Of a stretch of DNA of 64,000 nt, positions 14,001 to 26,102 are shown in pieces. Numbering within the stretch: position 1 is the stretch's first letter; each line of letters starts with the position of its first letter. This DNA is from Erythrocercus mccallii. Lineage: Eukaryota > Chordata > Aves > Passeriformes > Dicruridae. Made by a program: the position numbers and the translations under genes. Location: positions 891,508 through 955,507 of the forward strand of contig VZRG01000005.1 of the NCBI GenBank assembly GCA_013397435.1. The letters run 5' to 3'. The notes under the pieces are model-generated. The model worked only from the letters and a program-made list of their open reading frames with translations, was not told the DNA's origin and searched no databases.

Positions 14001-16033
14001 TTTTCTGTCCCTCTAGGGCTTGTACATAATATTTAAGTTGTCTTCACTGGTGCAGGAATAGAAAAAGAGAGCAATAACAAATTTTATACATGTTGAAAAA
14101 AGAAAAGAAAACAATACAGTATGTTTCCTCAAAAATGTATTGCAGCCAAAAAGTTTTCTCTTTTGTTTGGAAATTTATACATTTCCATTAGTAATTAATG
14201 CAACCTTACTAAGCAATATAATGTGCTGAGCACACATAAAACATAAGAATATAAAACCAAGTTAAGCAAGGATTATGATTTTCTAAGCTAATGTATTTTT
14301 TTCCATCAAGATTAGTAGTGGTTTGGGTCTCCCTAAATTCAGTTCTCTGACATTTTAAAATTGCATAAATAGCCATTTTATTTTTCTTTCTATGAAATCA
14401 ATACTCCTTTCAAAAATAGCCAGGTGTACTTGGACTTAGTCTCCTGAATTATCCTTTGCTTGAGAGAGACTACATATTTTATTAAAACAGGCATTAAGAG
14501 GCATTTCCATAAAGCAAAACATTTGCCCTAGCATCTGCTTAAAAGAATAATGAGAGAAATATACAAATTTAATAAGGACACAAACCTTTTCTTTGGCGGC
14601 ATAAGGTAGCATGAAACCTGGCCTTTCATATCAGAAATTATTTTTGGCCTCTGGAAATTGGGACCATCTCCTCTTAGACCCGTTTGCAGCTGCTGGGTTA
14701 ACCCAGCTCTTCCAGGAGTGCTGCCCACTCTCTGCCTGCTCATCACCAGTGCATTTACCCTCGCTGCTCACTTGCCTTTCTGGGAACCAGCCAAGCCCAA
14801 ACGCTTCCCTGACCTGTCTGCGCAGCCATCTGGAAGGGGTCAGATGCCATTATTCAAAAGGACTTTGGTGGATGGCTTTAGGAGCATGAAAAGCTCCCCA
14901 GCAGGAGCAGGGACCATGCCACGTGGTTGGTGAAGCATCTGTCCTTGAAGAAAATGCTGCCTGTCTCAGGCAACAAACATAGGATATGTATGAAAAATGA
15001 AGAGAAATACAGTGTCTTGGGGTGGGATAGTGCCATGGCATTTTTCACACCTTGAGCAACAGAGTTTCTCTCCCCTATGCTTCTTACCCTGCACATAGGA
15101 CAACTCCTTCCCACTCTTGGTAGTCTTACATTGGAAAGCATTTCACAAAGGGAGGGATAACAGTCAATAAGGAAGGCAAAAAGTCAGAGCAAATGCAGTA
15201 TGTGGGAGGAGAGATTGTCAGTTCCATGTCTTTAAGTAAATGCTGGGGGAAAAAAAGGTCTTCCCTGCATGACCCTGAGTGCTATCTTGGAGCATAAGGT
15301 GGAGTGCTTAATTCTGTCTGCAACCCTGCTCTCTCACTGCCTTTCCTGTGGTACCTGTGGATATGTCTGCTAATGGTGGCAGTGATGACAGTTGTTAACT
15401 GGACAATGTTTTGACACTGCCAAGTCCTTTCGCACAGGTCACCGTCTGCCCGGTGGTAAATGGCAGTTGAAAAGCTCTGTGTAAGACATTAATAAATTCT
15501 TTTGCTGTCCAGACCTCTGAAGTGTTTTAAAAGCCTTGTTTGAAAGCTCAAGCTTTCCTGCTTCACAGCCCATTTTTTGTTTTTTGTCTCATGGTAATGA
15601 ATTAGCTCTCAGTAGGAGTTACACACCAGTGAAATGGTAGGCAGGGGTCGTACAGGGTGTGACCTTTGTAGGAAAGGTGAGACTCCTTCCTGTGAAGCTC
15701 TCATGAAGTTGCCTTTAGAACATTTACCAAACACCCATCTCACAGGCAGGATTTGGGCCTGTCTCGTTATAGTGAGTAATAAGCTGTAAAGGCATTGATC
15801 TCAGTGGAGTTATTAATTGATACTGGTGCAACAAAAACACCATTTGCCCTAAATGTTATGGAAAGATGACAACCAACAGACTGAACAGATCTGTTTCTCA
15901 GTGATCTCTCAGGCTGGGGAGGTACCCAATCTGTCCATGCTGCTTTGGGCCATCTGAGCTTCCCTTGAGAATTTAGATTTCTATTTAAGTTGCATTCAGT
16001 TTTTATTCATATTGGCTTTGAATATGTTTCATG

Positions 16034-16060
16034 CCTTTTTTTTTTCCTCTTTTCCTGCAG
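16034..16060 (+). promoter_or_regulatory. Strong alternative or decoy splice acceptor
   Basis: A 23-base uninterrupted pyrimidine run (16034-16056) followed by GCAG, with the AG at 16059-16060. By eye it is a better acceptor than the one at 16100, which lies 40 nt downstream. The first bases after it are TAATAG, so in the phase left by the 5335 donor its use would put a stop directly after the Glu of PREGE. It may be a silent decoy, a shared tract for the downstream AG, or a productive site for a truncated isoform. Confidence 0.6.
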
Positions 16061-16100
16061 TAATAGTAAAAATCTGTTTTTCTTCCCTAACTATGTGCAG

Positions 16101-16147
16101 GCTGGCATGGCTTTGACTTATGATCCAACAGCTGCTATACAGAATGG
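16101..16147 (+). CDS. RBMS3: RBMS3 47-nt exon, start of the C-terminal region
   Basis: Small internal coding exon reading AGMALTYDPTAAIQN plus the first two bases (GG) of a Gly codon. The ALTYDPTAA block is a signature of the RBMS family just after the RRM2 linker; Ile before Gln-Asn matches RBMS3, where RBMS1 has Leu. The acceptor is ACTATGTGCAG and the donor TGG/GTAAGAA. The split Gly codon is completed by the A at 23352. Its length is not a multiple of three, so skipping it alone would shift the frame; skipping it with the 97-nt exon (144 nt together) would not. A stronger upstream acceptor at 16059-16060 competes with the one used here. The protein region is predicted to be disordered linker outside the RNA-binding domains. 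Confidence 0.95.
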
Positions 16148-19100
16148 GTAAGAAATGCATGTTTTCTTATGTCTTTTTTTAAATTATTTTGAATGTCATC
16201 TTCTGTTTTCTCTTTCTGTAGTGAAACTTTTTCAAAAGCAAATCCAATCAGTCATATTTTGTCTGAAACATAGAATGCTATATTGTCAAACTCTTTAGTT
16301 TTCCTTTTCTTTTTATGCCTTCTTGTTTGTAATATCCATTTGAATGGGAAGTTGTTTTTCCTAATAGTTTCCATCTCTATTTGGCAAACGTTAGTAGATG
16401 TCTTTTTAATCTCTCTCTGTCATGAAGTGGAAACCAGTAAAGTTTCCCTTTACTGACTTGGCTTTTGTTAAAATAATCATTGAAAATTCCAGCGTATTTT
16501 GAAAAATAGAGCTGTTACTTCATCTGGGGTTCTTTCTGCAGGCTGGCTGCCTTCCATGGCATTGTCTGAATAAAAATGCCAGATAGGGAGAAAGCCTTAA
16601 ATTAGTGTGTAAGCAGATGGGATTTAAGGATAAAATTCTGAGCAACACTCTTCTTTATTTTTCAGCTACCATTTGCTGACACAAGGAATTTCAATTTTTT
16701 TCTCAAATTGAGCAGTGAAATTACATCACCATACTATTTACCTGCATGATTACATTTCCAATTATTTCATAAACTAGAAAAACATATCCTTGAAATTAAG
16801 CTCTCTTTTCAGCTAGGTTAACAACAATTAGAAAGGGGGCAGGAAGTTCAGCCCTGAACTCTTTGACAGTCACTCTTTGACCAGAGAGATGCATGGTATG
16901 ATTATCAAATTCCATGCGTACTCCCACCTGTGTTCTCCAGCTGAAGGGGAGAATTTATTGATATAAGTAAGAGTGGGTTTATTTGTTAAATATTTGTTAG
17001 GGCACTGCTAGCTGAAGCATTTAGGAAAAAACCCTGAACATTCTCAGTAGTTAAAAACAAAATCAGTAGTACTAGTTGGTCTATTTTGCTTAATTTTCCT
17101 TTACAAGCAGTAATTTTGTAGGACTTAGTATATTCCTGTTGTGTTGTGGAGGAAGATGCCAAACTCAGAAGAATAAAGAGCTTGTTTGTAATTGTGATTC
17201 CAGAATTCTCTGCTTCTGTTTCCCTGTTTTGACCTCCAAATGAGTCATTCTTCTCTATTGTCTTACTTTTCAGCTGGTAAAACGTTATAAATAAAAACAT
17301 CACTGGTTCATAATCCACCAATGTTTCATATGGATAACTGGTGCCCTTTTTCATATAAATTCCCACATGTCAGTTGTATGAGTGTTTTGGAAACTGTCGT
17401 TTAAATGATCCATTGAGACTAATATAATTTTTATTCAAGAATAATTCTTTTGAAGTTATGAAAGTTATCTCAGTATTAGACATTATTTATATCAAAGAAC
17501 ACTCATGGTGTTCAGGCTGCTCAGGTGATTTGGTCACTCAGTTGTTTGAACGTGCTGTCACTGATCATTGAGTTAAGAAATTGTACCCAATGGAGAATTT
17601 CTGTTCTGCAGTTTTTAAAATCTTCTACTATTTTTAAGGCAAGAAATTAATTAAATTACAGTACCAGATATCTGTCTAAGAGTGAAAATTAATTACTACT
17701 TTCACTTATGTCTTTTTTCTAAAGTGTCAAAATATTTTCAGTTTTATCAGGACTAAACCATCATTCATAATGCTCTTGTGGTGAGATCTTGATTGTGTGC
17801 AGTATCATAAGGATCACCAGGCCCCTTTTGCTTCAACAGGATTTTTTTAATCTCCCCAGACATTCACACAGTAATCTCTACATATCCTGTAGTTTTCAGG
17901 GTTTTTTTCTGTTTTTCATAAGCCTCTTTACTTGCAAGTACAGTGAAACTCTAGCTCAGGAGTTGTATTTTAGTAAAGTCTGGGAGCACCTTGATGTTTT
18001 GCTTGTGAAATGTGTAAATGTGTTGCTCACTGACACAAGACTCAGGCATCCGTGTGCGGCTATGGTGAAAGAGATTTAAAGGCTCTTAAGGTCTACAAAG
18101 TAACACAGGTTAATTCAGCAAAGGGGCATCTTCCTCACAGGGAGGGCAGTGTGGAGGTGAGCACACAGCTGACGCTGTGCCCACACCCACCCTGTGCTTA
18201 AAAGGGTGCAGAATGCTTTGGCTGTAAGGTGGACCGAGCCACTAATGTTCGCTGGGATGATGTCACTCAAAGGTCTGTAAAACAAAGACCTTTTCCTTGT
18301 GGCATTCAGCTGCGGCCACCACGGTGGAACTTAAGTGAATTGAGTCTGGGGATGAGAAGTGTAAAGATACCAAGATGATAGGTGATAATTCAGAAGAGTT
18401 ATGAACCAAAAAGAAATATTAACTGCACATGCGGACATCTACTTGAGTTCTTGAGTAGGGTTGATAGATGCATTTGGATGCATCTAGGTTGCTAACTCCA
18501 CACAGGATTATGTGGAGGATGGAAGCTTACTAGAAAAACATGTCTCTGCAGCTGATGTCATGGGATGATATTTAAAATGTACAGTTCTTTAAGAGGCGTG
18601 GGTTATATTAGGTTTTGAGATGGGCCATAACCAAACCTCAGGGAAGAATCTAGACTCTTGTTTCCAAATGAAAAGGTAGGTTCTTATTGTTCATGGTGTG
18701 GAACTATCACTTTTATTACCATATAACTGCATATTTGCCTTGAAAATCTATAGCAGGAATAAAACAAAAGAGAGTGTGAGAGAAGCTTTCACTAATAATG
18801 ACTATGATTTTTTTTCCCCACTAAGGAATAGATGATTTTCTTCTGAGCCTATTACATTGTAAAGCTTGATTCTCCGTTTCATTATATTGTTTTTATGCCC
18901 ATGTAGCTCTGTTTAAGCATCCAGTGGAGTTACATCAGCATAAAACTGGTATAATGGAGTGGAGAATCCAGCCCGTAGTGTACCATAGCATTGCAGTATG
19001 AGGTACTGAAGATATGGTAAGCACACACTTCAGTAGATAAGATCTTCTCACTTGGCAACCACCCTGCTTTTTTCTGTTGTTGTTTTATAATCAGCCTTTT

Positions 19101-20938
19101 CTGAATTGTGTTTACAAAGGTACTCAGGTGTTATTTTGGGGAGTAGTTTGCCTATTGTAATATGCTACTGATTTTTCAATTTATGGCATTAACATTTTTT
19201 TAGTAGTTTTATGCCCTCATACAAGGAACAGGATAGAGCTCTTTTACTTGCACTGCAAGGAAGATCATTTAAAATGTTCCTGAGGCTGGAGTCCTCCTGG
19301 CCATTTGACTAAGATTGCAATGTACTGTATCAGTTTAGTATCTCATATCTGGGGGACAATTTTGTGCATTTGCTGGCCAATGGGCTCAATATTCAGATAG
19401 GTTTTTTCCAACTCCAACATCTGACTGTGTGCCTTGTTGCAACAGAAAATTGCTGCCTTGATAATGCTTGGTAATACTCTTACATTATGTGAGCCCCAGG
19501 ATACTATTTATGAATCTAACATTTTCAGTACTGCCCGCAGGCACGAGGCATGAGCAAATGGTGTTTATTGCAGCACAAATAGGATCTTGCTCTTGTGCAG
19601 ATTCTGTCTGGAAGCTTGCACATTCCCCAGTAGAATGGGAACCATATGGATTTTTTTTTCCACTTTTGGCAGGGAAAAAGTGACCAGACACTGCAGATAA
19701 TGCAGTCCCCAAATGCAAAGGGAGGGTTGGTGTAGCAGGGGTGTATGTGCTTTGTCTGCTAAGCAACCAAAACTGTTGTTAAAGCACTGCCTCTGTGTGC
19801 CTGATGGTGTACTGGAAATATGCTTCTTTCAACATTGCTTAAAAATGTGTTCTTTTGAGCCCCTTATAAACCCCCCTTCAGGAATTTCCAAGAGCATCTG
19901 TTTGCCTACTAGTGATGAGTTTCCCCTTTGCTTATGGAATCTAGGCATGCTGAAAGTCTATTTTTGATACTAGGGTGATGTCCATTTTGCCTTGCCCTTG
20001 CCACCTGCATGCTTGTGCTCCTAGCATTGCAATGCAGCTGAGGAGCAGGGACACTGTCTTGCACCTGCCAAAAAGTGCATGGACCAATGTAAGGATGCAA
20101 ACTGCATTTGCAGAAAATACAGCTGAGCCTTCTGAAGATTTCTCCTTAGAGCTCACAGGTCAACCACGCCACAAAGCTTATAGCTCTCATAACACCTAGT
20201 TCACTGTACTAGAAACACTGTGCATTTTAATGCCAGGAAACTTGGAGGTGTAATTTAATATATCTGACACAAGTCAAAGCCAGTATAATTCATATCTTAT
20301 TCCACTCCTCTTTCTGATGTGGATATTTTGATGACTGAGAGTCCTGTATTCCCTTGAATGAACTTACAACATGCATCTTCCACCTCATTTCACCTCTCCC
20401 TAAGTCTAAAGAAAAAAAAGAAGGGAAAGACTGAATATAGCAAGGTCCTCAGCTGCAAATCTTGTTGTCATGCTGTAGGGTTTGTGCCAGAACAGGTCAC
20501 TCTGTTTTTGTGGTTTTATTCTCCTTGTCTCTTAATAGATTCCCAGCGTGTCACTTATGCCAGTTACATGTGAGGATACTAGCCCATTTGTATGTAAAGG
20601 GAATTTAGGGAAATACCTTGGTGTCCCATGGGTGAGGGTGTGTTGAGCCCTCTTTGTCAATGAGCCCTGCCCTGGCAGCAAATGACTCCGGCAGATTGAG
20701 CATCCCATGCCTGAGGGTGGCTCTCCTTGAGTCCATCCCCAGCAAGGACACCTCTATCCTCACAGCACCATTGTACTTCACATATGGCAGAGACATCCAC
20801 ATCCTTTATGATTACATCCTTTAGACCACAAGTAGCACTGAGGAAAGAAGACAAGCCTTTGTTTCTTGATGTAAGAAATTCCTGACTGCAAAATTATTTC
20901 TTTGCAGCCTGTTGCAGTGACTGAGATGGTTACACTTG

Positions 20939-20940
<2 letters not shown>

Positions 20941-20977
<37 letters not shown>
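20941..20977 (+). repeat. (TTA)n microsatellite, about 12 units
   Basis: Uninterrupted TTA repeats, read as an Asn run on the minus strand. Likely length-polymorphic. Confidence 0.97.
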
Positions 20978-22228
20978 CAAAATTGAAATATATGAATTGG
21001 GTTTTCATACGTTGTCATTTGTAGCATCAGAGTTTCTTCCTTTTTCTTCCTTGATGCCCTTGGGCACGAATTTTCCCAATACAGCTGAGTGTCCTGGTAG
21101 TATGTTTTATTTAATGCTTATTTGAGAGCATTCCAAACAGTGACAGATAAATGGTATTGGCAGGCCTGTTGGAAGTGCTGTATTTTCCACATTACCGTAG
21201 TATATGTTCTACAGGCTTGTGTACTGTTCAGATAAATGCATCTCTAAGCTGAAACTGAAATGGCAAGCTGTCTGTCAAATTCTTGGCTTAGCACACATTT
21301 TCTGTAAATCTGTTAGTATTCGCTGGGATTTATTGGAGAGTTTATTCCAAAGAGTCAGCACAACTTCCAAATGGAAAGTTGTTTCTTTCCTGGACTCATC
21401 TTTGTCCAAGTGGTTCATACGTGGTTATGAGTATGAACCCAGCATCAGTGCCAGTTTTATGAAAAGAAATGTGTGGTTTTCTCAAAAGAGCTTTGGTTTT
21501 ATATTATCTTTAAGTTTAAGAGATTTATAAGTATTTCTATACATTACACATTTTACCCATAGACTAAATTCTGTTGGTCTGCCATTGACTATTTTCATTT
21601 GCTGCACACAATATTTCTTAGTTGATCCACTTAGCAAGAGCATAGCCCAAGTGATTTCTGGTTAACATTGATCTGGATGCAGGAGTGTCCTGTAAAAGGG
21701 GTTAGAAAACATGCAACGTGCTAGTGCCATAGATGAACCTGCCTAGTGGTGTAAAAATCTCTTCTCCCTTGATGTTGAGTGAACTTAATATTTGGTATAA
21801 GCATGGGGATACAAATGCCTCTGAGTTCTCATAATAGGATATATATAAAATTGGGCAAAGGCACAATTTTAAAATAGTCTCTGTGCGAGCATTGTGAGGA
21901 CAGATAAATGGTCCTAAAATAGCATTATATTTCTATTAAACAAAAAATCACTCAGATGCCACCTGCTGCTTTTGGCATTTTAAAATCTGATTTGGAAAAG
22001 AAAGAACAAATGATTGCTTCTCTGTCTCCCTCTCCCCTCCTAACTTTGAATGTTTCCACCCATTCAAAGAGAGCAGCCTGTTTTTCCAAGGCTATTGGTT
22101 GAAGTCAGTGGTTATTTGAGCCTGCATCCAGAATGAATGCATCCAGTCTGAACTAGACTGATTAGTACTAAATCTGTGATGCCAGGGCGATCTGGAAATA
22201 GAGCACTTGTTTAAACACCAGTAATGAT

Positions 22229-22253
22229 ATTTTCTTTTTTCTTTTCTTTTTTT

Positions 22254-22285
<32 letters not shown>
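22229..22285 (+). repeat. Polypyrimidine tract with CTTTT units
   Basis: About 57 bases of almost pure T with regularly spaced single C (CTTTTCTTTT units) ending in a run of about 17 T. The minus strand is A-rich with AAAAG units. It is a simple-sequence tract, perhaps once the tail of an inserted element, but no element body is recognisable beside it. Confidence 0.9.
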
Positions 22286-22286
<1 letters not shown>

Positions 22287-23351
22287 CATAGCTCTCATGG
22301 AAAGCTACTGTTGATTGCCTCAGAGTAGGGAGGGGGAAAAATATAAGAAGAGAGGGAATGCAATCCACTTCGCTGTGCAGAGTCTTCTGTTACTTACTGA
22401 TGTATCCTATATGAGAAAGAACTACATGAGGTTTAAATCATACAAAAGAACACTGCACATGAGTGTTTCTCTCTGAGTCCAAAATACAGGCATTTAGACA
22501 ACTGTAAACCACAAACATTCTTTTTTAAAGTGATTTTATTGCTCTGGCTTACAGTTAAAACTGCAGAAAAGGCAAATGCAAAAATCTTTACAAGCACACA
22601 CATATTAAGTACTAACACAATCCAGCAGTAGTAATGATATTTTCCAAGTGATAATTTTATCAATAATCATTAACCCACAGGGAAGGAGAAAGAATATAAC
22701 ATTTATTACCATCAAGCAAGAGATGGTGCAGCTTCTGTTCATAGCATGCAACAGTGGAAATAAAACCAACTAAATCTGAGATTTTCAGTGCTGCCTGGGG
22801 CATTTAGCCTTATAATTCCTTATACATTTCACCAGAAAAAGGGGGTTTTGCTCTCTGCCTAGATTAATATGAAAATTTCAGCCAGAGTTTTTGTAGCCAC
22901 CCCTTAATAAAATAATTCAGGCATGTATATAGAATGTGTTATTCTCAACACTGAAGCACTAGGATATGAAAACAGTACCCTGTGTAAAAATGAAATCAGT
23001 AATGTTGTCTTCAATAGCATGTAAGAAATTTCCTTTCACCAGCTAGTGCCCAGGAAAATCAGCTGTCTTTGCATTTCAGATAATTGCTTCTTATATTGTG
23101 AAGTTCTATATTTGTGCTAGTTGAAGTGAAAAAATATATATGCTTTGTGTAAATATTCCTCCTCCTTTCCATTTTCAAGATCTGCTCAATGGAGCCATCA
23201 CATCTTTTTTATTGTGGTTTTGGAAATAGATGGACATAATTACCTGGGTAGACACTTTTTGTCTTTGCCCAGGAGGCAGTGAATTATTTATTTTCAGAGC
23301 CTAAGTAGTCAAAAGGTTAAAAAAAATCTCGCTTTTCTTCTTTGTTTGCAG

Positions 23352-23448
23352 ATTTTATTCCTCACCGTACAGTATTCCAACAAACCGCATGATTCCACAG
23401 ACATCAATCACGCCATTCATTGCTGCTTCCCCTGTCTCTACGTATCAG
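23352..23448 (+). CDS. RBMS3: RBMS3 97-nt exon, C-terminal region
   Basis: Internal coding exon: the first base completes Gly, then 32 codons read FYSSPYSIPTNRMIPQ and on to SPVSTYQ. SSPYSI, RMIPQTSITPFIAA and VSTYQ fit RBMS3; RBMS1, as I recall, has PSPYSI, RMITQ, TPYIA and VSAYQ. The acceptor follows a good pyrimidine stretch (CTTTTCTTCTTTGTTTGCAG) and the donor is CAG/GTATGTC. The exon ends in phase 0. One residue stands out: Pro (CCA) in SIPTNRM where the vertebrate family normally has Ala, a single-base difference. The segment is Ser/Thr/Pro-rich and lies in the C-terminal tail outside the RRMs. Confidence 0.95.
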
Positions 23449-26051
23449 GTATGTCAGATATGCGCTTGTCTACTGTGTTTCCCAGTTAATTATGTTTTGG
23501 ATGTAGATGAAGGCAGAAAATTGTGTGAGTGCTTGCACTCTTGAGCCACACTTAAAACAAAGGGCTCTCTAGTAATATTCAGGTGTCATTGGGTAGAGTT
23601 TTAAGTGTTTCCTGCATTCTTTGCAGCAGCAATGAAAGCCACCTAATTCTTAATTTCAATCAGCTTCTCTGATAAACATTTTGCCTAATTTCCAGTTGAC
23701 AACATCAGAAGCTTACCATTCTTATTGAACTGTTTCCTCATTTTGGCTCCCCTTCATTAGCCATTTTTTTTGTTTGTTTTTTAGTAACTTATGTTAGCTG
23801 CACTATACTTTGACCTTTTGACCTCAGCTGTATTTTTTCCAATAACTGCATCCTTTAAAAATCCTTTAAAATTGCACTAAAAAGTGCAATCACTAATTTT
23901 TATCCAGTAATCCCTGACAAAGCAAATTACTTGAGGATGAGTGTCCTCAAATCGTTCTTACCCTGCTACATGTCATGTCGTTCACAAATTCTCTTGTCAG
24001 TGTATCCCTCTCAGATTTCCACTGGGAAATTATTGTCCTGTTTTGGCTTTCTGAGATGGAAGTCAAAACCAGATTGTTTTTTTTTTTATTTTTAGCCATT
24101 GTCTGGGAACTTATCAATTCAGAGAAGTTGGTCATTGACTATACATTTTCCAATTTTAGTTATTTCTCTCCTGTGCCATCAGTGCTTTTCCAACCCTGAG
24201 TCTAACCCAAAATAAGTTATCCAAACTTTCAAAGCTGCATGCTGGGCTGTTCTTAATGTTAAGTTTGGTTTGTTGAGGCTGGGGGGTTGCAGATGGTATG
24301 GTACTACCTACAGGTAATTCTGGGGAGTTACTCAACTTTAAACTTGATCTTCCAAGATAAATGATTCTTGTAATTCTCTTTGACTTTCACTTTAAATTAG
24401 ATAGCTATGTAGCACTTGCCAAACAAAAGTTGTTTTGATGAGGTAAATTCAGTAAATTTCAGTAATGGCAGCACCAAAGAGGAGTCAGTGCCAGAGATAC
24501 ACAAGCGCAGCTCACACAAAATTTTCTTGGTAGCAAAGCTGGCTTAAGAGCCATACTGTTTCCCATTCAGGCCATTGACTTCAGGCCACCCAGCCACTTA
24601 CTTTCATCTCTGCTCCACAGTTCACAGTTGCTCCACTTTTCCCATTCTGGTTTGCATCAATTTGTGGTTTCATGCATTTGCACCAAAACCATTCCTTTTT
24701 ATTTTTTATTAACCCGTATCATTTTCCTTAGATAGTTTACAGTGTAAGCCCAAAGATATTTGCCCTGGCACGGTGAAGGAGCTGCAGTGGTGCAAGAGTA
24801 GGAGCAATGAGCCGCAGCAAGCTGTGGCAGCTCTAGTGTGTTTTAACTCCTGGGGATTCACAGCAGAAAATGTTGTAGTAGAGGTGTGTTTGCGTGTGGG
24901 CGTGCTGGTTTTGGTTCTAAAGATGTTTTGCTGAACTTACTTTTCAACAAAAAATAGACTTTCATAAACATATATGTTGGAGCACATAAACATATAAAAT
25001 GTTGGAGCACACTGTTATACAATTAAATCTCAACATTTTCTTCATGAACAAAATCACAGGGCATCTGGAGAAGTGGGACCTTGTAGCCTTCTCCTTTTCA
25101 CTCCTCGTCATGCTCAGTCTGAGGTGCTACACTCCCATCTTTGTGACAGCACATAAGGTGTCCTCTAATGTAGGCTCTTGTACACCTACATCTTTTGTGT
25201 ACTTGTGTCTTGTGGTACCCAGACTGATGCAAAAGGAAACTCAAATACAGAATTCTTGGGGCTGAGCCTGAGTTCTGGTAGCATGTGGGCCACTCATACA
25301 TAGTACAAAAGAGAGTTATGGCTCAGAGATGCCACTAAAAATATGCAAACACTCTGTTACATGTTTAATTCTTAGTAAAATTGTTATATCCTTGAAATAT
25401 GTTACATGGCAGTCATAAGTCAGAACAACAAAGAAAGTCTTTGGTGATGCATATGGAGTTCTGGTGGGAATAGACCCCAGGATGCTGAAGCTAAGATTGA
25501 TCCTGGAGGCACAGACTTCTTAAGCCAGCTTTGCCCTGAAAACTTTCAGTTAGAATAATTTTCAAAAACTCTGAATTAGATCTGCAGTTCTTACTGGAAA
25601 CAGAATAAGTCATTCTGGGATCTCTGAAAATGTTATACCTTTAAAAGTTCATAAAGATACTTTTGAAAATAAACGTTGAGCATTTCGTCTCCTGCACTGT
25701 CGGTTGGATGACATGTTCATGATTATATTGATGGATGAAAGCAAACAATGCAAATGAAAAAATAAAACAACATGGAATATTGAAGACTGCTTTATGAGAT
25801 AAAATGTTGTGATTCATAGAAGTGGTGCAATCACTCAGACTTCTGACTTTGGTGAAAAACATTATCAAATGAAATTTGAAAGCTTTTTCCTTTGTCAATA
25901 ACTTTATGAAGCATAAATTAATTTTGTTTTGAGTTATAAGACTTAAGTCTTTTGTAAAAATTAGCACCTCAGTTGTAATAGAGAGGATATTTTCAAATAA
26001 ACCTTTAAGTTTTAAACTTTTCTGTGCTAATTAAAAGTATTTGATGTGCAG
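23449..26051 (+). other. RBMS3: RBMS3 intron, 2.6 kb
   Basis: Shortest intron in the window, from GTATGTC at 23449 to GTGCAG at 26051. It holds an imperfect tandem duplication at 24963-25010 and otherwise AT-rich unique sequence. Confidence 0.88.
24963..25010 (+). repeat. Two-copy tandem duplication, about 22-25 nt
   Basis: CATAAACATATATGTTGGAG followed at once by CATAAACATATAAAATGTTG then GAGCAC. The two copies differ by a few inserted A. Confidence 0.85.
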
Positions 26052-26102
26052 GTCCAGAGTACTTCATGGATGCCTCATCCGCCATATGTTATGCAACCAA
26101 CA
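26052..26102 (+). CDS. RBMS3: RBMS3 51-nt exon, possible cassette exon
   Basis: Internal exon of exactly 17 codons, VQSTSWMPHPPYVMQPT, phase 0 at both ends. STSWMPHPPYVMQP matches RBMS3; the RBMS1 counterpart has SPSWMQPQPYILQ. The donor is ACA/GTAAGTG, with a non-consensus A at the last exon base but a perfect GTAAGT. The acceptor (TATTTGATGTGCAG) has almost no pyrimidine tract: purines interrupt the 20 bases upstream. A symmetric, short exon with a weak acceptor is the usual profile of a regulated cassette exon, and removing it would delete 17 residues without disturbing the frame. It is preceded by a 2.6 kb intron and followed by a 30 kb one. Confidence 0.93.

Larger units (their letters stand above)
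5336..16100 (+). other. RBMS3: RBMS3 intron, 10.8 kb
   Basis: Bounded by GTAAGTG at 5336 and GTGCAG at 16100. Mostly unremarkable AT-rich sequence. It contains a 20-nt-period duplication at 7119-7158, an assembly gap at 11005-11071 flanked by a G8 run, a small GC-richer island around 11630-11760, three short GGGATGT-type units at 13357-13379, and a GC-richer patch at 14650-15130. Open frames of about 60-105 codons here lack family resemblance and overlap one another in several frames. Confidence 0.85.
16148..23351 (+). other. RBMS3: RBMS3 intron, 7.2 kb
   Basis: Runs from GTAAGAA at 16148 to TTTGCAG at 23351. It contains a TTA microsatellite (20941-20977), a long T/C tract (22229-22285), and a GC-enriched block with overlapping open frames on the minus strand (about 20605-20854) that matches nothing I know. 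The rest is ordinary AT-rich intron. Confidence 0.85.

Noticed and set aside
19380..19430. TTTTTTCCAACTCCAACATCTG, similar to the sense end of a CR1 tail
   Set aside because: Too short and without the ATTCTGTGATT octamer or upstream CR1 body.
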